A DNA stretch of 32,242 nucleotides from contig NZ_RRYI01000014.1 in NCBI RefSeq assembly GCF_003931565.1, positions 1 to 32,242 on the forward strand, written 5' to 3'. The notes below the pieces were generated by a model, which saw only the letters and a program-made list of their open reading frames with translations, searched no databases and was not told where the DNA came from. Position 1 is the stretch's first letter; every line of letters begins with the position of its first letter. The position numbers were made by a program, and so were the translations under genes. This DNA is from Caulobacter sp. 602-1. Lineage in GTDB: Bacteria; Pseudomonadota; Alphaproteobacteria; Caulobacterales; Caulobacteraceae. Below are positions 7,573 through 15,395 of this stretch, piece by piece.

Positions 7573-10245
7573 CTAGGCCAGCGGCGTCAGGTGACGCTCG
7601 ACCATGCGCAGGCTCATGTCCTCGGGGCAGGCGCGCACCGAAAAGCCCATCTCGGCTTCGAGCCGCAGAGCCGCCCCGTTCTCGGCGCTCTCCAGGGATT
7701 CGATGGTCTCCACGCCATGGGCGCGCGCGTAGGTCAGGGTGTGGTCCATCAGCGTCCAGCCCAAGCCGCGTCCCTTGAGATCCGAACGCACCGAAACGGC
7801 GATCTCGGCGCGCGAGGGATCCGCGCCCTTGGCCAGCATGGAAACGGCCAGGATGGTCTCGGTCCCAGGCTCCAGGGCGAGGAAGGTCATCGTCCGCGCG
7901 TAGTCGATCTGGGTCATCAGCGCGAGGCGGTCATGGTCGACGACATGGATGCCGGTGAGGAACCGCATCCGAAGGTCTTCGGGCGTCAGCTGGGCAAAGA
8001 AAGCCGCCAGGGCCGCTTCATCGTCCGGCCGGACCGGGCGCACGTGGAAGGCCAGGCCCGATCGGGTGGAGAGATCGCGCGTCCAGTCGGTCGGCGGCGG
8101 CGCGATGACCAAGCGTGACGGCGGGCTGGAAAACGGGCTGATCACCATGCGCGCGTCGAGGGCGAGGACGCCGTCGGGTCCGACGCGCAGGGGATTGATG
8201 TCAAGCTCAAGCACATCCGGAAAATCCACCACCAGCGCCGAGAGCGCCGCGATCGTGCGCGCCAGGCCCTCGATGTCGGCGGCGGGGACATCGCGATAGC
8301 CGGCCAGCAGGCGGCTGATGCGGGTTCTGGCGATCATGTCGCGGGCCTGGGCGTCATTCAACGGCGGCAGGCCCAGAGCCTTGTCGTTCAAGATCTCCAC
8401 CGCCGTACCGCCAGCGCCCACCATCAGCACCGGACCAAAGATGGGATCGGTGGTCAGCCCGACGATCACCTCGAGGCCGCCGGGCGGGGCGATCGACTCG
8501 ACGGCGAAGCCGCTCAAGTGCGCATGCGGCGCGCGCGCGGCGATGGTCTCGCGCATGGCTCGGGCCGCATTCGTGGCCGCGCGCACCGTGGGCAGGTCGA
8601 GCGCGACGCCGCCGACGTCGGACTTGTGCGAGATGTCGGGCGAGACGATCTTGATCGCATAGGGCGGCGCCAGGATATGGCAGGCTTCTTCGACCGCCTC
8701 GATCGAAGGGGCGAAGCGGGTCGGTATGACGGGCACGCCATAGGCGGCTAAAACCGTCTTGGCTTCGACTTCGTTGAGCAAGGTGCGGCCCGCTTCGCGC
8801 GCATTGGCGAAGATCAGTCGCACAGCCGTGCGATCGCCCACGATGTCCGTCCGCGTCACCGGCGCGTTGGTCAGGGCCAGGCGGGCGCGGCCAGCGGCCA
8901 GCAGGTAGCCGAACCCGCGCGCCGCCGCCTCGGGATTGTCGAACAGCGGCACGGCCGCCTTGGCGAAAAGATCGCGAACGGCGGCGGCGTTGGCGTCGCC
9001 CAGCCAGCACGCCAGGACCGGCTTGAGCACGCCGCGTCGTCGGGCCTTGGCTACCACGTCGGCCACCGCTTCGGCGATGTCCTCAGGGGTGGAGACCGCG
9101 GTCGGACAGTTCATGACCAGAACGGCGTCGACGCCCGGATCGGCCAGCACGGTCTCGAGCGCCGCCGTGTAGCGGTCGGCATGGGCGTCGCCGAGCAGAT
9201 CGATCGGGTCGGCATGCGACCAGCCAGCCGGCATATGGGCTTCGAGCGACGCGATCGTCTCGGGCGCCAGCGCCGCCAGGCGGGCGCCGACGCCGTCGAG
9301 CGCGTCGACGGTCAGCACGCCGGCCCCGCCGCCGTTGGTGACGATGGCCAGACGATCGCCGGCGCGCGCACGGGTGGAGCCGAGCACGGCCGCGGCGTCG
9401 AAGAGATCCTCGAGTGTCTCGACCATGACGATCCCGGCTCGCGCGAAGGCGCAGGCGTGAACGTCGTAGGCCCCGGCCAGGGCGCCGGTGTGCGAGCGCG
9501 CGGCCATGCCGGCCGCGGCGGTGCGACCGGCCTTGATGGCGATGACCGGCTTGTTGCGCGCGGCGGCCCGCGCCGCCGACATGAACTTGGCCGCGTGGGT
9601 GACACCTTCGATATAGAGCAGGATGGCGTCGGTGTGCGGATCGGCGTTGAAGAGGTCGATCAGGTCCGCGAGGTCGGCGTCGGCCATGTCGCCGGCCGAG
9701 ACCACGCCGGAGAAGCCGATCCGCCGGGCGCGCGCCCAGTCGAGCATCGCGGTGATCAACGCGCCGCTCTGGGAGATGAACGCCAGGCGCCCGGGCGTGG
9801 CGTCGCCGCGCGTGAACGAGGCGTTGAGCCTGGCGTGCGGCGCGAGAAGCCCTAGGCCATTGGGGCCCACTATCCGCAGGCCAGAAGCCTTGGCGGCAGC
9901 CAGCATCGCCGGCCGCAGGCCGTTCTCCTCGGTCAGTCCAGCGGTGATCACCATGGCGATCCTGACGCCGCGCTCGCCCAATCCGGCGATGACGTCCGGC
10001 ACGGTTCGCGCGGGAGAGGCCACTACCGCCAGGTCGATGTCGGTCGGCAGATCGGCCAAATCGGTCCAGCATTTGACGCCGTCGAGCGCCAGCGGGCGCG
10101 GATTGACGACGTGGATCGCTCCGGCGAAGCCGCCGTTGATCAGGTTGCTGACCACGACCGCGCCGACGCTGCCGGGACGGTCGGAGCCGCCGACGACCAC
10201 GACGGCCGAAGGGGAGAGCAGGGCGGACAGGGCGTGTTGGGACAT
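7573..10245 (-). CDS. NDP-forming acyl-CoA synthetase fused to GNAT acetyltransferase (Pat-like)
   Basis: The protein has 890 residues. The N-terminal part (about 1-460) is the CoA-binding and ligase-CoA half of ADP-forming acyl-CoA synthetases, with VVVVGGSDRPGSVG and SQSGAL. The motif SHTGALAG keeps the His (H252) that is phosphorylated in active synthetases. An ATP-grasp part (about 490-700) shows AYGVPVIPTR and KIVSPDISHKSDVGG. The C-terminal GNAT domain (about 720-880) has FHVRPVRPDDEAAL and SDLKGRGLGWTLM. Known Pat/PatZ enzymes with this architecture acetylate lysines of acetyl-CoA synthetase and other proteins. Keeping the His suggests the synthetase half may still be catalytic, so acyl-CoA synthesis is a second possible role. 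Minus strand, divergent from fixL. Confidence 0.88.
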   Translation of the reverse strand: MSQHALSALLSPSAVVVVGGSDRPGSVGAVVVSNLINGGFAGAIHVVNPRPLALDGVKCWTDLADLPTDIDLAVVASPARTVPDVIAGLGERGVRIAMVITAGLTEENGLRPAMLAAAKASGLRIVGPNGLGLLAPHARLNASFTRGDATPGRLAFISQSGALITAMLDWARARRIGFSGVVSAGDMADADLADLIDLFNADPHTDAILLYIEGVTHAAKFMSAARAAARNKPVIAIKAGRTAAAGMAARSHTGALAGAYDVHACAFARAGIVMVETLEDLFDAAAVLGSTRARAGDRLAIVTNGGGAGVLTVDALDGVGARLAALAPETIASLEAHMPAGWSHADPIDLLGDAHADRYTAALETVLADPGVDAVLVMNCPTAVSTPEDIAEAVADVVAKARRRGVLKPVLACWLGDANAAAVRDLFAKAAVPLFDNPEAAARGFGYLLAAGRARLALTNAPVTRTDIVGDRTAVRLIFANAREAGRTLLNEVEAKTVLAAYGVPVIPTRFAPSIEAVEEACHILAPPYAIKIVSPDISHKSDVGGVALDLPTVRAATNAARAMRETIAARAPHAHLSGFAVESIAPPGGLEVIVGLTTDPIFGPVLMVGAGGTAVEILNDKALGLPPLNDAQARDMIARTRISRLLAGYRDVPAADIEGLARTIAALSALVVDFPDVLELDINPLRVGPDGVLALDARMVISPFSSPPSRLVIAPPPTDWTRDLSTRSGLAFHVRPVRPDDEAALAAFFAQLTPEDLRMRFLTGIHVVDHDRLALMTQIDYARTMTFLALEPGTETILAVSMLAKGADPSRAEIAVSVRSDLKGRGLGWTLMDHTLTYARAHGVETIESLESAENGAALRLEAEMGFSVRACPEDMSLRMVERHLTPLA

Positions 10246-10434
10246 CGTGAGCCTCGGCTTTGACGCGCCGAAAGGACCGCTTCCCCGCCGACGCCGCCAT
10301 CCGTAGAATCCACAGGGACGCGCGAAGCCGAACTTACGAAAAGAGCTTGGCTATGGCGCGGTCGGACGTTCGGCTCTACTTTGCCCGGCGGAATAGGATG
10401 CATACTGGCGGTAGAGTGGCGTGGGTGCGGCAGC

Positions 10435-12348
10435 ATGAACCTTGAGCAGGCAAGAGTTGAGCCGCCACGCGCGTCTTTCGCCTTGTCCGAACCGCTGTCG
10501 GCCCCCGCGCGCTATGGCTTGGCGGTCGGCGCCGTGGCGGTCGCGGCCCTGGTTCGCCTGGCGCTGGAGCCTTGGCTTGAGCATCGCTCGCCCTATCTAA
10601 TGTTCACCGCTTCGGTGGTTTTGGCCGCCGCCTTCGGTGGTCTGCGGCCCGCGCTCGTGGCCAGCGCCCTAAGTCTGGTCGTGGGCCTCCTTTTCGTGGG
10701 CGAGGGATGGCGCGGGCCGCTCACCGATGGCCTGACGTTCGCGCTCGTGTCCGCCGCCTTGATCCTGGTCGGTGGAGAGATCGATCGCCTGCGCTTGCGG
10801 TCGGCCGCGAGCGAGCGCGAGGCCCAGGAAAGGGCCGCCGCGGCCGGACGCGTCGCCCACGAACTCAACCTGCTGATCGATGGCGCGGCCGAGTACGCCA
10901 TCTACATGCTCGATCCGGAGGGGCGTGTGTTGATCTGGAATTCGGGTGGAGAGCGGCTCAAGGGATGGCGCGAAGCCGAGGTGCTCGGACAGCCGGCGGC
11001 GATGTTCTATCCGGCCGACGCGCGCGCTGCCGGCAAGGCGGAGGCCGACCTTGGCCGGGCGCGGGCGTTGGGCAAGTTCGAGGAAGAAGACTGGCGTCTG
11101 CGCAAGGACGGTTCGGAGTTCCTCGCCCACGTATCCATCACGACGCTTTATGACGAGGCCGGTAGACTGCAAGGCTATGGCAAGGTGGTGCGCGACGTCA
11201 CAGGCCATAGAGCCAGCGAGCGGGCTCTGCGGGCCAGCACCAACCACCTCAAGTCCATCCTTTCCACGGTGCCCGATGCGATGATCGTCATCGACGAGGC
11301 CGGGAGGATCCTGTCGTTCTCCAGCGCCGCCGAGCGCCTGTTCGGCTATGCCGAGGCCGAGATCGTCGGGGAGAACGTCAGCAAGCTGATGCCCGAACCC
11401 GACCGCGGACACCATGACGAATACTTGAATCGCTATGTAGATACGGGCGAGCGCAAGATCATCGGCATCGGACGGGTGGTGGTGGGGCAGCGCCGCGATG
11501 GGGGAACCTTTCCCATGGAGCTGTCGGTCGGCGAGGCGCGGGGCGACGGGCAGCGCGTGTTCACCGGCTTTATCCGTGATCTGACCGAACCCCATCGCAC
11601 CCAGGCCCGCCTCGACGAACTCCAGGCCGAGTTGATCCACGTCGCCCGCGTCAGCGCCATGGGAACGATGGCCTCGACCCTGGCCCACGAGCTGAACCAG
11701 CCGATCACGGCGGTGGCCAACTATGTCGAGGCGGTGCGCGATCTGCTCGAGCGGCCTGACCCCGAAGACCTGCCGATGATCCGCGAGGCTCTGACGGACG
11801 CCGCCGGCCAGGCCATCAGGGCGGGCCATATCGTTCGGCGTCTGCGTGACTTCGTGGCCAGGGGCGAGGTCGAAAAATCGATCGAGGACCTTCATGGCCT
11901 CGTCGACGAGGCCTTGGCCCTGGGGTTGATGGGCGCGCGTGAATCCGGTCTGGCCGTCAGCGTAGATCTCGATCCCGCCGCCAGCCTGGTGCTGGTCGAC
12001 AAGGTCCAGATCCAACAGGTGCTGATCAATCTGGCGCGCAACGCCGCCGAGGCCACGGCGGGACGCGCCGATCGCCGGATCTGGGTGTCTAGCCGTGTCG
12101 AGGCGGGAGGGCTCGTGCGCGTGACGGTCGCCGACACAGGGGCGGGGGTTTCGCCCAGCGTTTCCGAACAACTCTTCACCGCCTTCGTCAGCACCAAGTC
12201 CGATGGGATGGGGTTGGGGCTGTCGATCTGTCGAACCATTGTCGAGGCCCATGGCGGCCGTATCTGGTTCGAGCCCCGCCAAGGCGGCGGAACGCAGTTT
12301 CACTTTACCCTTGTGCGCGCCGATCCGGAGGCGATTGATGTCCGATAA
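10435..12348 (+). CDS. fixL: Oxygen-sensing histidine kinase FixL
   Basis: The protein has 637 residues from the ATG at 10435 (weak ribosome site; a TTG at 10381 is in frame). In order: a DUF4118-like membrane region (about 26-115), a first PAS domain (about 149-265), a heme PAS (about 270-390), a dimerisation/phosphoacceptor helix with LAHELNQP (H418) and an ATPase domain with GMGLGLSICR. The second PAS matches FixL closely: PEPDRGHHDEY with proximal heme ligand H327 and IIGIGR with R347, equivalent to Bradyrhizobium His200 and Arg220. It should autophosphorylate when oxygen is low and pass phosphate to FixJ, encoded next with an 11-base overlap. The extra first PAS could add a second input. 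Confidence 0.95.
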   Translation: MNLEQARVEPPRASFALSEPLSAPARYGLAVGAVAVAALVRLALEPWLEHRSPYLMFTASVVLAAAFGGLRPALVASALSLVVGLLFVGEGWRGPLTDGLTFALVSAALILVGGEIDRLRLRSAASEREAQERAAAAGRVAHELNLLIDGAAEYAIYMLDPEGRVLIWNSGGERLKGWREAEVLGQPAAMFYPADARAAGKAEADLGRARALGKFEEEDWRLRKDGSEFLAHVSITTLYDEAGRLQGYGKVVRDVTGHRASERALRASTNHLKSILSTVPDAMIVIDEAGRILSFSSAAERLFGYAEAEIVGENVSKLMPEPDRGHHDEYLNRYVDTGERKIIGIGRVVVGQRRDGGTFPMELSVGEARGDGQRVFTGFIRDLTEPHRTQARLDELQAELIHVARVSAMGTMASTLAHELNQPITAVANYVEAVRDLLERPDPEDLPMIREALTDAAGQAIRAGHIVRRLRDFVARGEVEKSIEDLHGLVDEALALGLMGARESGLAVSVDLDPAASLVLVDKVQIQQVLINLARNAAEATAGRADRRIWVSSRVEAGGLVRVTVADTGAGVSPSVSEQLFTAFVSTKSDGMGLGLSICRTIVEAHGGRIWFEPRQGGGTQFHFTLVRADPEAIDVR

Positions 12349-12961
12349 ACGCATGATCCATATCGTCGATGACGACGACGCCATTCGCCGTTCGGCCAGC
12401 TTCATGCTGAAGACGTCCGGATTTTCCGTGACGGCGCACGAGTCCGGCGTGGCCTTTCTGCGGGAGGTGCGCCACCTGCAGCCAGGCTGCGTGCTGCTGG
12501 ATGTCCGCATGCCCGAGATCGATGGCCTGGAAGTCCAGGCCACGCTGAACGAACGGGGTATCGCCATGCCCGTCGTCGTGCTGACCGGCCACGGGGATAT
12601 CAGCGTGGCGGTGCGCGCGATGAAGGCCGGCGCCGTCGACTTCATCGAAAAGCCGTTCGAGAAGACGACGCTCCTGGCCGCGATCGAGACCGCCTTCGAG
12701 CGCCTGGCCGACGTCGAGGGACGATTGGCCCGGTCGATGGAGGCCAGCGTCGCCATCGCGGGTCTGAGCGGGCGCGAGCAGGAGGTCCTCAAGGGCTTGG
12801 CGCAGGGCTTGCCCAACAAGACCATCGCCTTCGACCTTGGCATTTCGCCGCGCACCGTGGAGGTCCACCGCGCCAATCTGATGACTAAGCTGAAGGCGCG
12901 CAGCCTCTCCGAGGCGCTGCGCATCGCCTTCGCCGCCGGCTTGGCCGAGCCGGAGGCCTAG
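12338..12961 (+). CDS. fixJ: Response regulator FixJ
   Basis: The protein has 207 residues. The start at 12338 has GGAGG six bases upstream inside the end of fixL, so the pair is translationally coupled. The receiver domain shows DDDD (11-14), phosphoacceptor D55 in LLDVRMPEIDG, T83 in LTGHGD and K105 in IEKPFEK. A LuxR/FixJ helix-turn-helix follows (about 140-207) with LSGREQEVLKGL and NKTIAFDLGISPRTVEVHR. It is the cognate regulator of FixL; when phosphorylated, family members activate fixK, and in Caulobacter also feedback genes. A FixJ-like 8-mer lies just after its stop. Confidence 0.95.
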   Translation: MSDKRMIHIVDDDDAIRRSASFMLKTSGFSVTAHESGVAFLREVRHLQPGCVLLDVRMPEIDGLEVQATLNERGIAMPVVVLTGHGDISVAVRAMKAGAVDFIEKPFEKTTLLAAIETAFERLADVEGRLARSMEASVAIAGLSGREQEVLKGLAQGLPNKTIAFDLGISPRTVEVHRANLMTKLKARSLSEALRIAFAAGLAEPEA

Positions 12962-12966
12962 GAAGT

Positions 12967-12974
12967 TTACGTAG
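12967..12974 (+). promoter_or_regulatory. Possible FixJ-binding 8-mer upstream of receiver gene
   Basis: TTACGTAG matches 7 of 8 bases of the GTAMGTAG consensus reported for rhizobial FixJ. It lies six bases after the fixJ stop and about 70 bp before the receiver gene. A short motif, so chance is possible. Confidence 0.3.
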
Positions 12975-13042
12975 CGACGTGATCGCGAGCGGATGCGAAG
13001 CCTGATCCGAGTCGAATTTCCGATCAGTCTTCAGACGCCGCC

Positions 13043-13462
13043 ATGACCGCTTCCCCGACCTCTGACGTTTCGAGCCCGCCACGCCTCCTGCTCGTGGAGG
13101 ATGACGCGGCCGTGCGCCGGGCGTTGCAGCTTCTTCTGCGCGCCAGGGGATATGATGTGCGGGCCTATGCCGCCGGATCGGCGTTGCTGGCCGATCTCGA
13201 CGCCCAGAGGCAGGCCGTGGTCCTGATCGCCGACATGAAGATGCCGGAGGTCGACGGGGTCATGCTGTTGCGCGCTCTGCGGTCCGGGGGGTGGCAGGGG
13301 CCAGCCCTCTTGATCACCGGCTTTCCCACCCCTCAGGTGCGCGCTGACGCGATGGCGGCGGGCTATGCCCGCGTGCTCGAAAAACCTCTCATCGAGCATG
13401 CGCTGGCCGACGCGGTCGATCGTCTGGTCGCCGCCGGCGGCGATGGCGCGACTACGTACTAA
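13043..13462 (+). CDS. Single-domain receiver protein in the FixT position, lacks cysteine
   Basis: The protein has 139 residues and nothing after the receiver domain. All receiver residues are present: ED D (19-21), phosphoacceptor D64 in LIADMKMPEVDG, T92 in LLITGF and K114 in VLEKP. The position right after fixLJ suggests FixT, the receiver-fold inhibitor of FixL in Caulobacter. FixT of C. crescentus is known to bind an Fe-S cluster; this protein has no Cys at all, so it cannot do so by Cys ligation. It may be a phosphate sink, a FixL inhibitor without redox control, or an unrelated relay protein. The N-terminal 12 residues are low-complexity Ser/Thr/Pro. Weak ribosome site. Confidence 0.85.
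   Translation: MTASPTSDVSSPPRLLLVEDDAAVRRALQLLLRARGYDVRAYAAGSALLADLDAQRQAVVLIADMKMPEVDGVMLLRALRSGGWQGPALLITGFPTPQVRADAMAAGYARVLEKPLIEHALADAVDRLVAAGGDGATTY
13452..13459 (-). promoter_or_regulatory. Possible FixJ-binding 8-mer upstream of alcohol dehydrogenase
   Basis: The minus strand reads GTACGTAG, a full match to the rhizobial FixJ consensus GTAMGTAG. It overlaps the last codons of the receiver gene, about 100 bp before the dehydrogenase start at 13557. No FixK box is present there, so direct FixJ control is possible but unproved. Confidence 0.3.
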
Positions 13463-13556
13463 TCCCAACTGCGTCTCGGGAGCCTCCGGCCTATCGGAAG
13501 GATCGTGCGCCAAGCGATTTCCTTCGAAGACGCCGAGGCTCCGGGAGACACCTGAC

Positions 13557-14660
13557 ATGGCCAAGTCCGATCTTCTTTCACCTCAAGCCGCTTCGACCCT
13601 GGGCGGAGCGCGAAGCCCCCTGATGAAAGCCGCTGTGGTCCGAGCCTTTGGTCAGGCCCTGACGATCGAGAGCCTCGACCGTCCAAAGCCCGGTCACGGG
13701 CAGGTTCTGGTCAAGATCGGCGCCTGCGGCGTCTGTCACACTGATCTGCACGCCGCCAACGGCGACTGGCCGATCAAGCCCTCGCCGCCCTTCGTGCCGG
13801 GCCACGAGGGCGCGGGCGAGATCGTCGAGATCGGCGAGGGCGTCAGCCATCTCAAGGTCGGCGACCGGGTCGGCGTGCCGTGGTTGCATTCGGCCTGCGG
13901 TCAATGCGACGCCTGCCTGGCCGGCTGGGAAACCCTGTGCCCGGACCAGCAGAACACCGGCTACTCGGTCAACGGCGGCTTCGCCGAATACGCTCTGGCC
14001 GAGGCCGACTATGTCGCGCGTCTGCCCGACAACATCGATCTGGTCGAGATCGCGCCGGTGCTGTGCGCCGGGGTCACGGTCTACAAGGGCCTGAAGATGA
14101 CCGAGGCCAAGCCGGGCGATTGGGTGGCGATCAGCGGCGTCGGCGGCTTGGGCCACATGGCTGTTCAATATGCGGTGGCCATGGGCCTGAAGGTCGCGGC
14201 CATCGATATCGACGACGACAAGCTGGCCCTGGCCACGCGGCTAGGCGCGAGCCTGGTCGCCAACGCCCGGGACGCCAACGCCGTCGCCCAGATGAAGGCG
14301 CGCATGGGCGGGGCGCACGGCGTTTTGGTCACTGCGGTGTCGTTGCCGGCGTTCAGTCAGGCGCAAGGCCTGGCGCGACGCGGCGGCACGGTCGTGCTGG
14401 TCGGCCTTCCGCCCGGCGATTTTCCGCTGTCGGTCTTCGACACCGTCCTGAACGCCATCACCGTGCGCGGCTCGATCGTCGGCACGCGACTGGACCTCAA
14501 GGAGGCCTTGGCCTTCGCCGCCGACGGGCGGGTGCGCGCGACGGTCGCGACGGCCCGGCTGGAAGACATCAATACGGTTCTGGATGACATGCGCCAGGGC
14601 AAGATCGAAGGCCGCATTGTGCTGGACTTTTCCGCCAAGACCATCGGCGATGAAGGCTAG
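13557..14660 (+). CDS. adhP: Zinc-dependent alcohol dehydrogenase (AdhP type)
   Basis: The protein has 367 residues, starting at MAKSDLL with GGGAG nine bases upstream; an internal ATG at 13623 (MKAAVV) is an alternative and would match family length more tightly. Catalytic zinc ligands are C60 in CGVCHTD, H83 in GHEGAGE, and the Cys in LCAGVTVYKG. Structural zinc ligands are C114, C117, C120 and C128. The Rossmann motif is GVGGLGHMAVQYA, with an acidic IDIDDDK end favouring NAD. It interconverts primary alcohols such as ethanol with aldehydes in the cytoplasm; beside fixLJ it may recycle NADH when oxygen is short. The last bases overlap a possible small ORF at 14650. Confidence 0.93.
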   Translation: MAKSDLLSPQAASTLGGARSPLMKAAVVRAFGQALTIESLDRPKPGHGQVLVKIGACGVCHTDLHAANGDWPIKPSPPFVPGHEGAGEIVEIGEGVSHLKVGDRVGVPWLHSACGQCDACLAGWETLCPDQQNTGYSVNGGFAEYALAEADYVARLPDNIDLVEIAPVLCAGVTVYKGLKMTEAKPGDWVAISGVGGLGHMAVQYAVAMGLKVAAIDIDDDKLALATRLGASLVANARDANAVAQMKARMGGAHGVLVTAVSLPAFSQAQGLARRGGTVVLVGLPPGDFPLSVFDTVLNAITVRGSIVGTRLDLKEALAFAADGRVRATVATARLEDINTVLDDMRQGKIEGRIVLDFSAKTIGDEG

Positions 14661-14823
14661 TCCCGCGCCGAGGCCGACGACCTGGTTGATCTTGACCGTG
14701 CTCGCGATCGCGCTTCCCGTGCGCCGCTGGCTGGTCCGGCGAACGCCCCCAGGGTTGGGGGCAAGGCTCTGGCCAGGATCGCGTCGGCTAAGTCGGGGCG
14801 ATGGTGGTTGGGGACCGACTTGA
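14650..14823 (+). CDS. Possible 57-residue membrane peptide, doubtful
   Basis: The ORF begins with an ATG overlapping the dehydrogenase stop and has one hydrophobic stretch, TWLILTVLAIALPV, followed by a basic RRWLVRR. It has no clear ribosome site, contains a GC hairpin (14745-14762), and its end overlaps the next cytochrome frame. It may equally be noncoding; listed because this gap otherwise has no gene. Confidence 0.22.
   Translation: MKASPAPRPTTWLILTVLAIALPVRRWLVRRTPPGLGARLWPGSRRLSRGDGGWGPT
14745..14762 (+). terminator. GC hairpin without T-tract after alcohol dehydrogenase
   Basis: GCCCCCA and TGGGGGC form a 7-bp stem with a four-base GGGT loop, 85 bases after the adhP stop. The absence of a T run makes intrinsic termination uncertain. 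Confidence 0.35.
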
Positions 14824-15257
14824 GAAGGGTGAACGGGCGACACGCTCGCATCCGGGTCAAGGCCGTGCTCGCCGTTGTGGCTCTGGGCGCCTGCGCGGCC
14901 GAACCCAAGATCAGCGGTCAAGGCCGGGAAATCCTCGACGCGCGCGATCGCGGCGAGGCGACGGCCAGGAGCCAGTGCGCCAGCTGCCATTTCACGGGTC
15001 AGGACGGCGTGGGCGCGCGCGTGGATGCGCCGTCCTTCGGCGAGATCGCGGTGCGCTATCGAGACCTGCGGATCGACTGGGAGCTGGAGACCATCAGCCA
15101 GGTGGGCCACTACGCCATGCCCGCCAAGCCGCTGTCGCCGGGTCAGATCGCCGATTTGACGGCCTATATCCGAAGTCTGGACCATCAAGATCGCGACGAC
15201 CTGGAGAACGATCCGGGTCCGGACAGACCGGGCAGTCATGTGCGGCGCATACCTTGA
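14808..15257 (+). CDS. Lipoprotein c-type cytochrome
   Basis: About 149 residues if started at the TTG at 14808; the GTG at 14829 is as likely, and neither has an ideal ribosome site. A short leader KAVLAVVALGAC gives a lipobox with C29 (numbered from 14808), so it is probably membrane-tethered in the periplasm. The heme site is CASCH (C57, C60, H61); the likely axial Met is M104 in HYAMPAK. The end is polar and charged. The AP.F.....RY and TAYIRSLD pattern groups it with the cytochromes at 2718 and 20990. Tethering suggests a role as a fixed electron shuttle to an oxidase. No FixK box at the usual spacing. Confidence 0.85.
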   Translation: MGTDLRRVNGRHARIRVKAVLAVVALGACAAEPKISGQGREILDARDRGEATARSQCASCHFTGQDGVGARVDAPSFGEIAVRYRDLRIDWELETISQVGHYAMPAKPLSPGQIADLTAYIRSLDHQDRDDLENDPGPDRPGSHVRRIP

Positions 15258-15323
15258 CCCCCGCCGCCCTGGTGGTCGGCTGGTCGCAAGATTGTCGTCC
15301 GTCGGCGAGGGCTTCGGCGAAGC

Positions 15324-15337
15324 TTGAGTTGAGTCAA
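15324..15337 (+). promoter_or_regulatory. FixK-type operator upstream of the PAS-HWE kinase
   Basis: TTGAGTTGAGTCAA is a full TTGA-N6-TCAA match with its centre 65.5 bp before the ATG at 15396, in an otherwise empty 138-bp gap. Confidence 0.7.
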
Positions 15338-15395
15338 AGCCCGGCGTCCCGCGCGAGGGCTGGATAACGAGGGACGCGCGCGGGGGAAATCGGCG

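Noticed and set aside
10260..10273. TTGACGCGCCGAAA upstream of the Pat-like gene as a FixK box
   Set aside because: The second half-site is poor and it lies about 20 bp from the start at 10245, too near for activation.
10669..12924. 751-codon open frame opposite fixL-fixJ
   Set aside because: Its protein has no recognisable domain, and fixL and fixJ with all key residues lie on the other strand. Long antisense frames are common in GC-rich genes.
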